Positions 10,101 through 18,849 are shown, counted from the stretch's first letter. The stretch: DNA of 64,000 nucleotides from Arthrobacter sp. SLBN-100 (GCF_006715305.1 NZ_VFMY01000001.1:3968001-4032000); one strand, 5' to 3'. Notes: generated by a model from the sequence alone, not told the origin. Numbers and translations: made by a program.

Positions 10101-10820
10101 GACGATGCCTGGCTGCTGCCAACGGACGGCGGTATCAGCCGCCCGGTGCTCCGCTGTCAGCTGGCGGAAGCGCCGCCGTCGTTCGCGGAAAACAGGCAGC
10201 AGGTCCGGAAGGGAGTGGCTGCTGCGGAGCCAGTCGTCAGCTATACGGGTTCCGAGCACCAGGGTCACGGTGGGGGAGGGTTCCAGGCCCATCCCGAGGA
10301 GCTGGTCCCCGTACGCGGCGAGTTGCAGGAGGGCACCCACTTTGGCGTGCCGGGCCAGCTTGGTATCCCAGACTTCGTAACGCCGGAGACTGCCCGTTCC
10401 GGCGCCCTCGTTGACGAGGAAGTCCGCGTAGCCCAGGAATTCGCCGTCGAAGAACGTGGCCTGGAAAACGACGTCGGCACCGGAGCGCAGGGCGAGCTGG
10501 GTTTCAGCATGCTTGGCCTGGAGCTCCCCGCGCAGGTTCTGCCCGCGCTCCAGCGAGTACACCCCCGCGCCACGGTTGGCGTCCCATTCGCCGTACTTGG
10601 CGATCAGGCCGGCCAGGACCGCCTGTTCGTGCTTGTCACCCAGTTCGCCGGCGCGGACCTGCATCTCGTCGGCTTCAAATTCGGCCTTGGGCGAGCGGCC
10701 CAGTTTTTCGTCCAGGATCCGGAGCGTGCGGTACTCACACTCGCTGGCAGCCACCAGATCGCTGGCGGAAAACACCAGGTCCGCCGGCGCGCCGGCAACT
10801 CCAGCTTCGAGCAAAAACAC
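7176..10820 (-). CDS. TM0106-type RecB-like nuclease fused to SF1 DNA/RNA helicase
   Basis: This very large 1214-residue protein has, in order: an N-terminal RecB/Cas4-like nuclease region (residues about 10-250, with a CGRCDYC cysteine cluster near 240), an RNase H-like block (FFDFEGDP near 347, EYLFG after it), an interdomain region, and a C-terminal superfamily 1 helicase with Walker A GPPGTGKT near 845, Walker B VIDEAGQ near 950, motif III GDPQQLPQ and motif V/VI region TVDKFQGQE and NVAVSRG. The architecture matches TM0106-family putative nuclease-helicases related to DNA2. It probably processes DNA ends or structured DNA in repair. The start is GTG 10820 with GGGAGG upstream. It lies downstream of terC and recQ on the same strand. 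Confidence 0.85.
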   Translation of the reverse strand: MFLLEAGVAGAPADLVFSASDLVAASECEYRTLRILDEKLGRSPKAEFEADEMQVRAGELGDKHEQAVLAGLIAKYGEWDANRGAGVYSLERGQNLRGELQAKHAETQLALRSGADVVFQATFFDGEFLGYADFLVNEGAGTGSLRRYEVWDTKLARHAKVGALLQLAAYGDQLLGMGLEPSPTVTLVLGTRIADDWLRSSHSLPDLLPVFRERRRRFRQLTAEHRAADTAVRWQQPGIVHCGRCDYCVEQVHEHRDLLMVAGMSVVQRRKLRAAGITTIDQLAAMPAEDARNSVVRLRAQARMQLGLDAAAGSRTFTKDGRPHTVSFTVLPENSIGALPVPSPGDIFFDFEGDPLWQDPATGAWGIEYLFGVIEAPVAGAAGDPVFRPFWAHSRSEERRAFLEFLDYVEQRRARYPDMHVYHYAPYEKTALRNLSLAHQAGEDTVDTWLRQGLLVDLYATVRQSLRISEASYSIKKIEPLYMGDNLRSGDVKDAGASVVAYAAYCAARDAENEAEAATILASISDYNRYDCLSTLRLRDWLLEIAGPAGTAPAEAVVPGARAGLSTVAESDERPGVPGETAGTPETPEERRLREYLAGLPDSRPWTDDERAIAMVAAATGYHRRERKQFWWQHFDRVEAPIENWSEQRNVFVVSSAEVTSEWALTKPRERMRTRVLRLEGTMTEGSDFRADSSWCRLYDAPPPEGMADPAAAPGARAFTFGTRISEISPAPDNPELTVITIAERESRKVAAYPHLPVALTEDQPLATSSIEAAIAEIAASVGASVPSLPAQPGLDILRKQPPRFRILRQPVDVPHCPDGSADYAAAITASVRDLDCSYLAVQGPPGTGKTYVGAHVIGRLVSEGWKVGVVGQSHNVVENLVCCAIATGGVDPSVVAKKLASPHDVPWKSTAEGDVSRLLASPRGCLVGGTAWTMTGKEVPAGSLDLLVIDEAGQFSLANTLAVSRAAKRLLLLGDPQQLPQVTQGAHPEPVDESALGWLAAGHATLPANLGYFLADSWRMQPELCRAVSQLSYEGKLHAAPAASLRQLEQLPPGVETVFVNHSGNATASKEEAAEVVRQVRRHLGLKWTPGGDSGSRPLGQEDLLVVAAYNAQVHLIRKALEEDGLPDVRVGTVDKFQGQEAPVVLVSMACSAVSEAPRGAEFLLNRNRINVAVSRGQWRAVIIRSPDLTSYMPHRPSALEELGAFIGLSPRE

Positions 10821-10931
10821 GGGGCCTCCCCATCGACAGCCGGCCCGGAGGAGGGTTCCCCTGGCCTTGAATCCAACCTATCAAGGGGCCCCGACAATCC
10901 CGCCCGGGACCAACAAGCCAGCGGACAGAGG

Positions 10932-12134
10932 TCAACTCTCCGCGGCCGCGGCGCGCACCTGGGCTTTGTCGTGCTCGATGTGGGCCTTCCGCAGCAGGTC
11001 CATGAACTCGGTTTCGTTGCGGATGAGCTTCTTGTACTTCTCGGGCAGCTTGCGGATCTGGCCCTCCTCGCGGCACATGGCGGCGAAGATCTTGTCCCGC
11101 TCCACCATGTCCGTCTCGTAGTTGAGGTCCAGGTACTCCACGGCGTGGCGCCGGGCACCGGATACGGCGTTCTTGGCCTTGCCCTTCGGGCTGAAAATGG
11201 AAGCCAGGATGGTGACCAGCAGGACGCCGAGGATCACGGCCAGGGAGGCTTCGGTACTGACTTCCACCACATTGACGTGTTCGCCGTCGTTGATGAACGG
11301 CAGCGTGTTCTCGTGCAGTGCGTGCAGGATGAGCTTGACGCCGATGAAGCCCAGGATGACGGCCAGACCGTACGAAAGGAAGATCAGCCGGTCCAGCAGC
11401 CCGTCGATCAGGAAGAACAGCTGCCGCAGGCCCATGAGGGAGAACGCGGTGGCGGTGAAGACGATAAAGACGTTCTGGGTCAGGCCGAAGATGGCCGGAA
11501 TCGAGTCCAGCGCAAAAAGGATGTCCGTGCCGCCGATGGCCACCACCACCAGGAGCATCGGAGTGAGGACCCGCTTGCCGTTCTCCATGGTGAAGAGCTT
11601 GTCGCCCTCGTAGTGTTCCGAGGCCGGCAGGAACTTCTTGGCGAGCCGGACCACCAGTCCCTCGGACTCGTCGTCGTGGCTGTTGGGGCGCAGCAGGTTG
11701 CCCGCGGTGATGAGCAGGATCAGCCCGAAGATGTAGAACACCCAGGCGAAGCTGTTAATCAATGCGGCGCCCAGGAAGATAAACGCGGTGCGGGCTATGA
11801 GCGAGAAAACGATCCCGAACAGCAGCACCTTCTGTTGGTCTGCGCGGGGAACCCGGAAACTGGCCATGATGATAAGGAACACAAAGAGGTTGTCCACGGA
11901 GAGGGCCTTCTCCGTGACATACCCGGCGAAGTATTCAGTGCCCATCGTATGGCCCCCGAACATCAGCACACCCAGCCCGAAGACCAGCGCGATGCCCACG
12001 TAGATAGCGGACCAGGTGGCGGATTCCTTAAGCGAGGGCGTGTGGGCCTTCCGGACATGGAAGAAGAAATCGAAAGCCAGCAGGCCCACGATCCCTGCGA
12101 CGGTCAGCGTCCAGACATAAGAAGGTACTTCCAC
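10932..12134 (-). CDS. TerC family integral membrane protein (Alx-like, metal export/resistance)
   Basis: This 400-residue polytopic membrane protein has about eight to nine hydrophobic segments and both TerC family signatures: EKALSVDNLFVF (about 80-91) and FALDSIPAIFGLT (about 208-220). The acidic residues in these signatures are thought to bind Mn2+ in the family. The last 80 residues are a charged cytoplasmic tail (KYKKLIRNETEFMDLLRKAH). The start is GTG 12134 with AAAGG upstream. Only 52 bases separate it from recQ, too short for a yybP-ykoY manganese riboswitch, and none was seen. Substrate is inferred from family knowledge. Confidence 0.85.
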   Translation of the reverse strand: MEVPSYVWTLTVAGIVGLLAFDFFFHVRKAHTPSLKESATWSAIYVGIALVFGLGVLMFGGHTMGTEYFAGYVTEKALSVDNLFVFLIIMASFRVPRADQQKVLLFGIVFSLIARTAFIFLGAALINSFAWVFYIFGLILLITAGNLLRPNSHDDESEGLVVRLAKKFLPASEHYEGDKLFTMENGKRVLTPMLLVVVAIGGTDILFALDSIPAIFGLTQNVFIVFTATAFSLMGLRQLFFLIDGLLDRLIFLSYGLAVILGFIGVKLILHALHENTLPFINDGEHVNVVEVSTEASLAVILGVLLVTILASIFSPKGKAKNAVSGARRHAVEYLDLNYETDMVERDKIFAAMCREEGQIRKLPEKYKKLIRNETEFMDLLRKAHIEHDKAQVRAAAAES

Positions 12135-12186
12135 GCGGCGGGCCTTTCGTCGGGGTGTGCTCCCAGCCTACCGAAAGCAGGCTTAC

Positions 12187-13860
12187 CTAAGCAGGCCGCA
12201 GGAGTTCATGCTCCACGACGGCGGTCCGCGACAGGGTCTTGTACCCCTCCTGCTCGAACAACACCGTGATGACGTCGTCCTCGTGCCGCATCACCAGGCC
12301 TGGACCCCATTCTTTGTGGACAACGGCGGACTGGAGCGGGAACGGCTCGTCAGCAGGGCGCTTGAGAGCCACAACGTGCGTTTCCTGAACCGGCGGTCCC
12401 TCCTGCGCCGCGGCGGCACACCCATCGCAGTTGCCGCACGGCTCAGGCAGGTCCTCGCCGAAGTAGGCCAGCAGGAACTGCCGCCTGCAGCCGTCCGTCT
12501 CGGCGTAGGCGCGCATCATGGTGAGGCGGGACTGCTCCACCCGCTGGCGGGCCTCAGCGAGTTCGACGGCGCGCCCCACCAGTGCGGGCAGCTTGGCTTT
12601 GGAGGCGATGCGGATGCCGCGCTTGCCTGTGGCGACGGCGCCCGCCTCCTCCAGCTGGTTGACCAGTCCCGTGACCCTACGGGCCGGGAAACCCGTCAGC
12701 TCCGCCAGGGAGGTTTTGGGCGTGGGCGCGGCCGCGGCCTTGAGGACTTTCAGCACCGCCAGCAGCCGCTCCGGATCGGGGGAACTCGTGGTGAAGAACT
12801 TCCGCAGCCCCAGGTCCTCGGCGCGGTAATGCAGCACGGCTGAGGCAGGCTCCCCGTCGCGCCCCGCGCGGCCGATCTCCTGGTAGTACGCGTCCAGCGA
12901 CTCAGGGATGTCCGCGTGCACCACAAACCGCACATTCGGCTTGTCGATGCCCATTCCAAAAGCGGTGGTGGCGACCACCACATCCAGCTTGTCGTCCAGG
13001 AACAGCTCGTGAATGCGCTCCCGGTCAGCGGCTGACCGGCCGGCGTGATATGCCTCCGCCCGGAGTCCCTCCTTGGCCAGTTTGGCCGCGTACTTCTCGG
13101 TGTCCTTGCGGGTGGCGGCATACAGCAGGCCCTGCCCTTGTTCCCTGGCCAGCGCCGCCACCTGTCCCAGAACGGCCTTCCGCTTGCCCTTGTCCTCCTG
13201 GTGCCTGACCACATCGAGGCTGATGTTGGGCCGGTCGAACCCGCGGACCAGGACCAGCGGGTCCTTCATGCCCAGCCGCTCCACGATCTCATCGCGCACG
13301 GGAGGAGATGCGGTGGCGGTCAGTGCGGCCACCGGCGGGTTGCCCAGGCGCTCACGGACGCTGCCCAGATTGAGGTAGTCGGGGCGGAAATCGTGGCCCC
13401 AGGAGGAGACGCAGTGGGCCTCATCCACCACGAACACGGAGATGTCCAGCTTGGCAATCCGGTCCACGGTTTCCTGCTTGGCGAGCTGTTCGGGCGCGAG
13501 GAACAGGAAGGCCGCCTTGCCGGTCTCGGCTGCCTGCCAGCTGGCTTCCAGCTCGGAGTCGCTGTGGGAGGAGTTGATGGCGACGGCGGCTTCGTCACCC
13601 AGCTCCCCGGCCAGCCCGTCCTGCTGATCCTCCTGCAGGGCAATAAGCGGTGAAACCACGACGGCGGGGCGTCCGGTTGTGTTTTTCAGGTGCAGGGCGA
13701 CGACCTGGTAGATGGCGGACTTGCCGTAGCCGGTGGGCATCACCGCCAGGACGTCACGGCCGCCGGCAAGGGCGGTCATGCCGGCCAATTGGCCGTCCCG
13801 GAGGTGGGGCAGGGAAAAGGACGACGCCGCGAGGGCGGCGAGGGCACGATCGTCGGACAT
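12187..13860 (-). CDS. recQ: RecQ-family ATP-dependent DNA helicase
   Basis: This 557-residue protein has the full RecQ core: a Walker A variant PTGYGKS at residues 42-48, [17 protein letters not shown] near 146-162 (DEAH box and the RecQ aromatic-rich loop), and a helicase C domain with [14 protein letters not shown] and [10 protein letters not shown]. The RecQ zinc-binding element follows at about 457-476, with CGNCDGC closing the cysteine set. Unlike E. coli RecQ there is no recognisable C-terminal HRDC domain; the end is a short beta-rich region of about 60 residues. It unwinds recombination and stalled-fork intermediates. The ATG at 13860 is the only sensible start. Confidence 0.92.
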   Translation of the reverse strand: MSDDRALAALAASSFSLPHLRDGQLAGMTALAGGRDVLAVMPTGYGKSAIYQVVALHLKNTTGRPAVVVSPLIALQEDQQDGLAGELGDEAAVAINSSHSDSELEASWQAAETGKAAFLFLAPEQLAKQETVDRIAKLDISVFVVDEAHCVSSWGHDFRPDYLNLGSVRERLGNPPVAALTATASPPVRDEIVERLGMKDPLVLVRGFDRPNISLDVVRHQEDKGKRKAVLGQVAALAREQGQGLLYAATRKDTEKYAAKLAKEGLRAEAYHAGRSAADRERIHELFLDDKLDVVVATTAFGMGIDKPNVRFVVHADIPESLDAYYQEIGRAGRDGEPASAVLHYRAEDLGLRKFFTTSSPDPERLLAVLKVLKAAAAPTPKTSLAELTGFPARRVTGLVNQLEEAGAVATGKRGIRIASKAKLPALVGRAVELAEARQRVEQSRLTMMRAYAETDGCRRQFLLAYFGEDLPEPCGNCDGCAAAAQEGPPVQETHVVALKRPADEPFPLQSAVVHKEWGPGLVMRHEDDVITVLFEQEGYKTLSRTAVVEHELLRPA

Positions 13861-14100
13861 AGGGGCGGCTCCGCACAGTGGATCCTGCGGCCGCTTGCTT
13901 CAGCCGAGGTAACCAGCCTAGCGCGGCCGGGACACGGACGTCGTCGGTGTCCACGGCTATGTGGACAACTTTCCGCTCGTGTTCTGCACATCCGGCGTTG
14001 CTTTCCTTGACTTCCCGGCCACCCTGAATAAGTGTGGAAGCAACTGGTCCCACGGCACATGCACCGTATTTCGGGACCAGCCAAGCAAGGAGGATGCAGC

Positions 14101-16428
14101 GTGGCGCGCAAGAATCCGAAGGTCGAAGAGGCCGACGAAACCGAGCTTGAAGTAACCGGACACCCCAAGACCTGGGCCGCCGGCGTTCCCGGCGTCTATC
14201 ACTCCATGAAGCCTGCGCTGGAGCACATGGGCCTGGAACGGTCACGGAAAACCCTGCTGGCGCTGAACCAGAAGGACGGGTTTGACTGCATGAGCTGTGC
14301 GTGGCCGGACCCGGGCCACCGCAAGACCTTCGAGTTCTGCGAAAACGGGGCGAAGGCAGTCACTTGGGAAGCCACGCCGGTAGTCATTTCTTCCGAGTTC
14401 TGGGCCGAGCATCCCGTCAGCGAACTCCGGGAGCGGTCAGAGTACTGGCTGGGCATGCAGGGCCGCCTCACCGAACCCGTGTACAAGCCCGCCGGCGAGG
14501 ACCATTACCGCCCGGTGGGCTGGGACGAAGCGTTCGGCATCATCGCGGACAAGCTCAACTCCCTGCCGAGCCCGGACCAGGCAGCCTTCTACACCAGCGG
14601 CCGCACTTCCAACGAGGCCGCGTTCCTTTACCAGCTGTTCATCCGTGGATACGGCACCAACAACCTGCCGGACTGCTCGAACATGTGCCACGAGTCCTCC
14701 GGCTGGGCGATGGGGCAGACCATCGGCGTCGGCAAGGCCACGGTCTCGTACAACGACTTTGAAAAGGCGGACCTGATCATCATCCTGGGCCAGAACCCGG
14801 GCACCAACCATCCGCGGATGCTCACCGCCCTGGAGGAAGCCAAGGAGGCGGGCGCCCGGATAGTGGCGGTCAACCCACTGCCCGAGGCGGGCCTCATGCG
14901 CTACAAGAACCCGCAGCGGGTGAAGGGCATCATCGGGCACGGTACCGACTTGGCCGATCAGTTCCTGCAGATCCGGCTCGGCGGCGACATGGCGCTGCTG
15001 CAGGCGGTGTCCAAGCGGGTGCTGGACGCCGAGGCCGCGGCCCCGGGAACGGTGCTGGACCATCAGTTCCTGGAGGAACACTGCCAGGGGCTTGAGGAGC
15101 TCAAGGCGCATCTCGCCTTGCTGGACGAAGCTGCCGTCCTGGAGGCCACCGGGCTGCTCTCAGAGGAGATCGATGAACTGGCTGACCGCTACCTCCGTGC
15201 GGAAAAGGTGATTGTCACCTGGGCAATGGGCATCACACAGCACAAAAAGGCCGTGGCCACCATCAAGGAGATCATCAACCTGCTGCTGCTCCGCGGCAAC
15301 ATCGGCAAACCCGGTGCCGGCGCCTCCCCGATCCGTGGGCACAGTAACGTCCAGGGCGACCGGACCATGGGCATTTGGGAGCAGATGCCGCCCGCTTTCC
15401 TGGATGCGCTGGGGAAGGAATTCAGCTTTGATCCACCGCGGGACCATGGGGCAGACGCGGTGGAAACCATCCGGCAGATGCGCGACGGCGGCATCAAGGT
15501 TTTCGTCGCCGTTGGCGGAAACTTTGTAGGAGCCATGTCGGATACCCGCGCCGCCGAGGCGGCGATGGAAGGCACTGAGCTTTCCGTCCAGGTCTCCACT
15601 AAGCTCAACCACTCCCACGCCGTGACCGGCGCCGAGGCTTTGATCCTGCCAACGCTCGGGCGCACCGAGATCGACCGGCAGGAGTCCGGCCCGCAGTTCG
15701 TTTCGGTGGAGGACACCGTCTGCGCCGTGCACGCTTCGCACGGCACCGTAGATCCGGTGGCTCCGGGGCTGCTCTCCGAGGTGGCGATCATCTGCCGGCT
15801 GGCGCGGCGCGTGCTGGGGAACCGGATCGCCGCCGACTGGGCGGGATTCGAAAAGGACTACGACCTCATCCGGGAACACATTTCCCACGTGGTGGTGGGC
15901 TGCGAGGACTACAACCGGAAGATCCGGCAGGAAGGCGGCTTCGTGCTGCCCAACGGGCCCCGGGACTCGCGAACGTTCAACACCCCCACCGGCAAGGCCA
16001 TACTTACTGTTAATGAACTCGAACATGTGGAGCGGCCTGCCGGTACCCTGATCCTGCAGACCATCCGCTCGCATGACCAGTTCAACACCACCATCTACGG
16101 CCACAACGACCGGTACCGCGGCATCAAGAAGGGCCGCGAAGTGGTGTTCGTGAACCCGGCAGACCTCACCGAACTCGGGCTTGAGGACGGGCAGCACGTG
16201 GACATTTGGGGCATCTACCCGGACAACGCCGAGCGCGTCCTGCGGAACTACCGGGTCGTGTCGTACCCCACGGCCCGCGGCTGCGCGGCCGCCTACTATC
16301 CGGAGGCGAACGTCCTGGTTCCGCTGGAAAGTGTGGCAGAGGGCAGCCAGACGCCCGTGTCCAAAGCCGTGATCGTGAAGCTCGAGCCGGTCCTGGTACT
16401 CGAAGAGGAGCCAACGGCCGCAGGATAG
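14101..16428 (+). CDS. FdhF/YdeP-family molybdopterin oxidoreductase (formate dehydrogenase alpha-like)
   Basis: This 775-residue protein is close in length to E. coli YdeP. It has the molybdopterin oxidoreductase fold: GWDEAFGIIADKL, SGRTSNEAAFLYQLF, LGQNPGTNHPRM, and a C-terminal dinucleotide-binding domain with NQF-like HDQFNTTIYG. An N-terminal FDCMSCAWPDP motif (near residue 60) replaces a canonical ferredoxin-like cysteine cluster. Cys195 in NMCHESSG occupies the place of the selenocysteine/cysteine Mo ligand. It probably oxidises formate or a related substrate. The GTG start at 14101 has AGGAGG seven bases upstream; longer in-frame starts lack a ribosome site. The formaldehyde dehydrogenase gene 0.7 kb downstream suggests joint C1 detoxification. 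Confidence 0.85.
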   Translation: MARKNPKVEEADETELEVTGHPKTWAAGVPGVYHSMKPALEHMGLERSRKTLLALNQKDGFDCMSCAWPDPGHRKTFEFCENGAKAVTWEATPVVISSEFWAEHPVSELRERSEYWLGMQGRLTEPVYKPAGEDHYRPVGWDEAFGIIADKLNSLPSPDQAAFYTSGRTSNEAAFLYQLFIRGYGTNNLPDCSNMCHESSGWAMGQTIGVGKATVSYNDFEKADLIIILGQNPGTNHPRMLTALEEAKEAGARIVAVNPLPEAGLMRYKNPQRVKGIIGHGTDLADQFLQIRLGGDMALLQAVSKRVLDAEAAAPGTVLDHQFLEEHCQGLEELKAHLALLDEAAVLEATGLLSEEIDELADRYLRAEKVIVTWAMGITQHKKAVATIKEIINLLLLRGNIGKPGAGASPIRGHSNVQGDRTMGIWEQMPPAFLDALGKEFSFDPPRDHGADAVETIRQMRDGGIKVFVAVGGNFVGAMSDTRAAEAAMEGTELSVQVSTKLNHSHAVTGAEALILPTLGRTEIDRQESGPQFVSVEDTVCAVHASHGTVDPVAPGLLSEVAIICRLARRVLGNRIAADWAGFEKDYDLIREHISHVVVGCEDYNRKIRQEGGFVLPNGPRDSRTFNTPTGKAILTVNELEHVERPAGTLILQTIRSHDQFNTTIYGHNDRYRGIKKGREVVFVNPADLTELGLEDGQHVDIWGIYPDNAERVLRNYRVVSYPTARGCAAAYYPEANVLVPLESVAEGSQTPVSKAVIVKLEPVLVLEEEPTAAG

Positions 16429-16430
16429 CC

Positions 16431-16518
16431 GGTAGGTGAGCCTGCGGAAACCTGCGTACTCTCAAGCTCGATTTCGACAGGCTCAATCACCGGGCTCCGG
16501 CAGGCTCAATCACCGGGC
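16431..16518. repeat. REP-like intergenic element with inverted and direct repeats
   Basis: An imperfect 20-base inverted repeat (16431-16450 against 16472-16491, core TGAGCCTG/CAGGCTCA) overlaps a direct repeat: an 18-base unit beginning CAGGCTCAATCACC occurs at 16478-16495 and again at 16501-16518. The motif TTCGACAGGCTCAA resembles dispersed intergenic repeats I recall from Micrococcaceae and Microbacteriaceae genomes. It sits between two convergent genes and may also act as a bidirectional hairpin terminator. Confidence 0.65.
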
Positions 16519-16524
16519 CCGCTG

Positions 16525-16854
16525 TTACTGGGCCGTATCAGCCCAGCCCTGGCTGGCGGGGCCGCCGTTGTGCCCGTCTTCACAGAGGCCGAAGGCAATG
16601 CCCGCTGCCCGAGCCACCGCCGCGCTGGACGCTTCCCTTGACCCGGCGCTCCCGGTCCCGGCCTCCAGGCCCGCGGCATAGCCCACCAGGAACGTGGTGA
16701 CCGGCGCGGCCGGATGGATCACGGAGTCGGCGGACCTGCGGGCCAGGTCCAGGAGCAGCTCGTTGTCCACGTCCAGGTCCAGGATCTGCAGCGCCTGGGC
16801 AAGCCGGTTGCTCCACTGGTCCAGTACCCGGGCTTCTTCGTCACTGACTGCCAT
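16525..16854 (-). CDS. DUF6457 domain protein, molybdopterin-associated
   Basis: This small 109-residue, mostly helical protein (MAVSDEEARVLDQWSNRLAQ, then VDNELLLDLARRSADSVIHPA and TTFLVGYAAGLEAG) matches the actinobacterial DUF6457 family. As I recall, DUF6457 is often found beside or fused to molybdenum-cofactor guanylyltransferase MobA. The start at 16854 is set by a GGAGGAG ribosome site eight bases upstream; an in-frame start 25 codons earlier lacks one. Its position next to the molybdopterin oxidoreductase gene, convergently, fits a cofactor-related role. Function itself is unknown. Confidence 0.65.
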   Translation of the reverse strand: MAVSDEEARVLDQWSNRLAQALQILDLDVDNELLLDLARRSADSVIHPAAPVTTFLVGYAAGLEAGTGSAGSREASSAAVARAAGIAFGLCEDGHNGGPASQGWADTAQ

Positions 16855-17120
16855 GGTTCGCTCCTCCGTAAATATCGTGCCAACAGCTGCGCGGCTGCTT
16901 TCCGGTGCCGACACTACAAGGCTTCGCAACGAAAGTCAGGAATTTCATGGCCGTATCGAATGATAAATAACTAAAAGGTGGTCTAAAGGCGCCCTGGCTC
17001 TGGATTCGACCCAAGGCCATGCCTAGACTGGGCACACCCCGGCCAAGGCACCAGTTAAGTTGCAGGACGGCAGACTGTCCGGGAACGCATCACCACTCAT
17101 GGATCAAGTGCCCTGCGAGG

Positions 17121-17138
17121 CCGGACGCAGACGTCCGG
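17121..17138. promoter_or_regulatory. Inverted repeat in the formaldehyde dehydrogenase leader
   Basis: CCGGACG (17121-17127) and CGTCCGG (17132-17138) form a perfect 7-bp inverted repeat with a four-base loop, ending 24 bases before the ATG of the formaldehyde dehydrogenase gene. It could be an operator or a leader hairpin; a chance origin in G+C-rich DNA is possible. The remaining 300 bases between the divergent genes contain only weak promoter-like sequence (TAGACT at 17024-17029). Confidence 0.4.
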
Positions 17139-17162
17139 ACCGGGGGATAACAGAGGAGAGAG

Positions 17163-18380
17163 ATGACAGGGAACAAAGCCGTTGCCTACAAAGCGCCCGG
17201 GAAGGTCGAACTGATTGACATCGACTATCCCAGCTTCGAACTCAAGGACGGACCGGGCGTCAACCCGGCGAACGTGGGCCGTGCAGTCAACCACGGCGTG
17301 ATCCTCAAGACCGTGGCCACCAACATCTGCGGCTCGGACCAGCACATGGTGCGCGGCCGCACCACCGCACCGCCCAACCTGGTGCTCGGCCATGAGATCA
17401 CCGGGGAGGTAGTGGAGGTGGGCCGTGACGTCGAGTTCATCAAAGTCGGCGACCTCTGTTCGGTGCCGTTCAACATCGCCTGCGGCCGCTGCCGGAACTG
17501 CAAGGAGCGCAAGACCGGCATCTGCCTGAACGTGAATCCGGACCGGCCGGGCAGCGCCTATGGGTACGTGGACATGGGTGGCTGGGTAGGCGGCCAGGCC
17601 AACTACGTGCTGGTGCCCTACGCGGACTGGAACCTGCTGAAGTTCCCGGACAAGGACCGGGCCATGGAGAAGATCCTGGACTTGGCCATGCTCTCGGACA
17701 TCTTCCCCACCGGTTTCCACGGCGCCGTGAGTGCCGGCGTGGGTGTGGGCTCCACGGTATACGTGGCCGGCGCCGGTCCTGTGGGCCTGGCGGCGGCGAC
17801 GAGCGCGCATCTGCTGGGTGCCGCCGTCGTGATTGTGGGGGACCTCAACGAGGACCGGCTGGCGCGGGCGCGCAGCTTTGGCTGCGAAACGGTGGACCTC
17901 ACCAAGGGCGGCCCGGCGGAGCAGATCGAACAGATCCTTGGGGTGCCTGAGGTGGATTGCGGCGTGGACGCGGTGGGCTTCGAGGCGCGCGGACACGGGC
18001 ACGGAAAGGACGCCGAAGAAGCCCCCGCCACAGTGCTGAACTCGCTGATGGAGATCACGGCGGCCGGCGGCGCGCTCGGAATCCCCGGCCTCTACGTGAC
18101 CGGTGATCCCGGCGGCATTGACGAAGCCGCCAAGAAGGGCGCGCTGAGCCTGAGCCTGGGCACCGGCTGGGCCAAGTCCTTGAGCTTCACCACTGGCCAG
18201 TGCCCCGTGATGAAGTACAACAGGCAGTTGATGATGGCCATCCTGAACGACAAGGTGAACATCGCCAAGAACGTGAACGCCAAGGCGATCACCCTTGAAG
18301 AAGCGCCCCAGGGCTACGCCGAGTTCGATGCCGGTGCCGCCACCAAGTACGTCCTCAATCCGAACGGGTATTTGAGCTAA
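17163..18380 (+). CDS. fdhA: Glutathione-independent formaldehyde dehydrogenase (zinc MDR family)
   Basis: This 405-residue medium-chain dehydrogenase resembles Pseudomonas putida FdhA. The catalytic zinc ligands are Cys56 (NICGSDQH), His77 and Glu78 (GHEITG). The structural zinc site is Cys107-x2-Cys110-x2-Cys113-x7-Cys121. The Rossmann motif AGAGPVGLAA lies near residue 201. The long insertion with GYVDMGGWVGGQANYV and the segment DAVGFEARGHG are characteristic of the tightly NAD-binding formaldehyde dehydrogenase/dismutase group. It oxidises formaldehyde to formate without glutathione. A GAGGAGAG ribosome site precedes the ATG. Together with the upstream FdhF-like enzyme it could take formaldehyde to CO2. 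Confidence 0.9.
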   Translation: MTGNKAVAYKAPGKVELIDIDYPSFELKDGPGVNPANVGRAVNHGVILKTVATNICGSDQHMVRGRTTAPPNLVLGHEITGEVVEVGRDVEFIKVGDLCSVPFNIACGRCRNCKERKTGICLNVNPDRPGSAYGYVDMGGWVGGQANYVLVPYADWNLLKFPDKDRAMEKILDLAMLSDIFPTGFHGAVSAGVGVGSTVYVAGAGPVGLAAATSAHLLGAAVVIVGDLNEDRLARARSFGCETVDLTKGGPAEQIEQILGVPEVDCGVDAVGFEARGHGHGKDAEEAPATVLNSLMEITAAGGALGIPGLYVTGDPGGIDEAAKKGALSLSLGTGWAKSLSFTTGQCPVMKYNRQLMMAILNDKVNIAKNVNAKAITLEEAPQGYAEFDAGAATKYVLNPNGYLS

Positions 18381-18498
18381 GGGGCAGGCGCATCGCGGAC
18401 GGTGGTTCTTCAAGGGAAACGAGATGCGGAAATAGGGGCAGCCCGGGCCGGGTTAGGCTTTGCAAGGGCAGCAACACGACCGCATCGAAGGAGTTCCC

Positions 18499-18849
18499 TT
18501 GAGTGACATCACCGTCCGCCACAACCCCGGCCGCGAGCGCTTCGAGATCCTGGACTCCGGGAACGTGATCGGCAAGGCAGCGTACAAGGAGTACGACGGC
18601 GGCGGCTCACCGCAGCGGATTTTCTACCATACGGTGATCAACGAGGAATACGGCGGGCAGGGTTTGGCGGGCCAGCTGGCCACGGCGGCCCTGGACGAAA
18701 CGGTCGGCGCCGGGCTGGGCATCGTTCCGGTCTGCCCCTTCATCAGGAAGTTTCTCACCAAGCACCCGGAATACGCGGACAGCACGGTCCGCGTAGCCCC
18801 GGCACACCTGGAGTTCCTGGACTCGGCACTGGCTGCCCGCACCCGCTAA
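18499..18849 (+). CDS. GNAT-like N-acetyltransferase (YjdJ/YidJ type)
   Basis: This 116-residue protein has the short GNAT-like acetyltransferase pattern of the YjdJ group: FEILDSGNVIGKAAYKEY, RIFYHTVINEEYGGQGLAGQLATAALDE (acetyl-CoA loop) and IVPVCPFIRKFLTKHPEY. The last block, with Cys-Pro-Phe followed by KHPEY, is highly typical of this small family. The start is TTG 18499, supported by GAAGGAG six bases upstream; an earlier in-frame ATG-like start at 18460 would add 13 atypical residues. Substrate unknown. Confidence 0.8.
   Translation: MSDITVRHNPGRERFEILDSGNVIGKAAYKEYDGGGSPQRIFYHTVINEEYGGQGLAGQLATAALDETVGAGLGIVPVCPFIRKFLTKHPEYADSTVRVAPAHLEFLDSALAARTR

Noticed and set aside
8196..12269. 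A 1357-codon open frame on the plus strand across the nuclease/helicase and TerC genes
   Set aside because: It is antisense to two well-supported genes with clear family motifs. Long antisense frames are common in high-G+C DNA, and its translation shows no domain pattern.
17097..18413. A 438-codon minus-strand frame opposite the formaldehyde dehydrogenase gene
   Set aside because: It overlaps the whole of a gene with intact zinc and NAD motifs and shows no recognisable domain.
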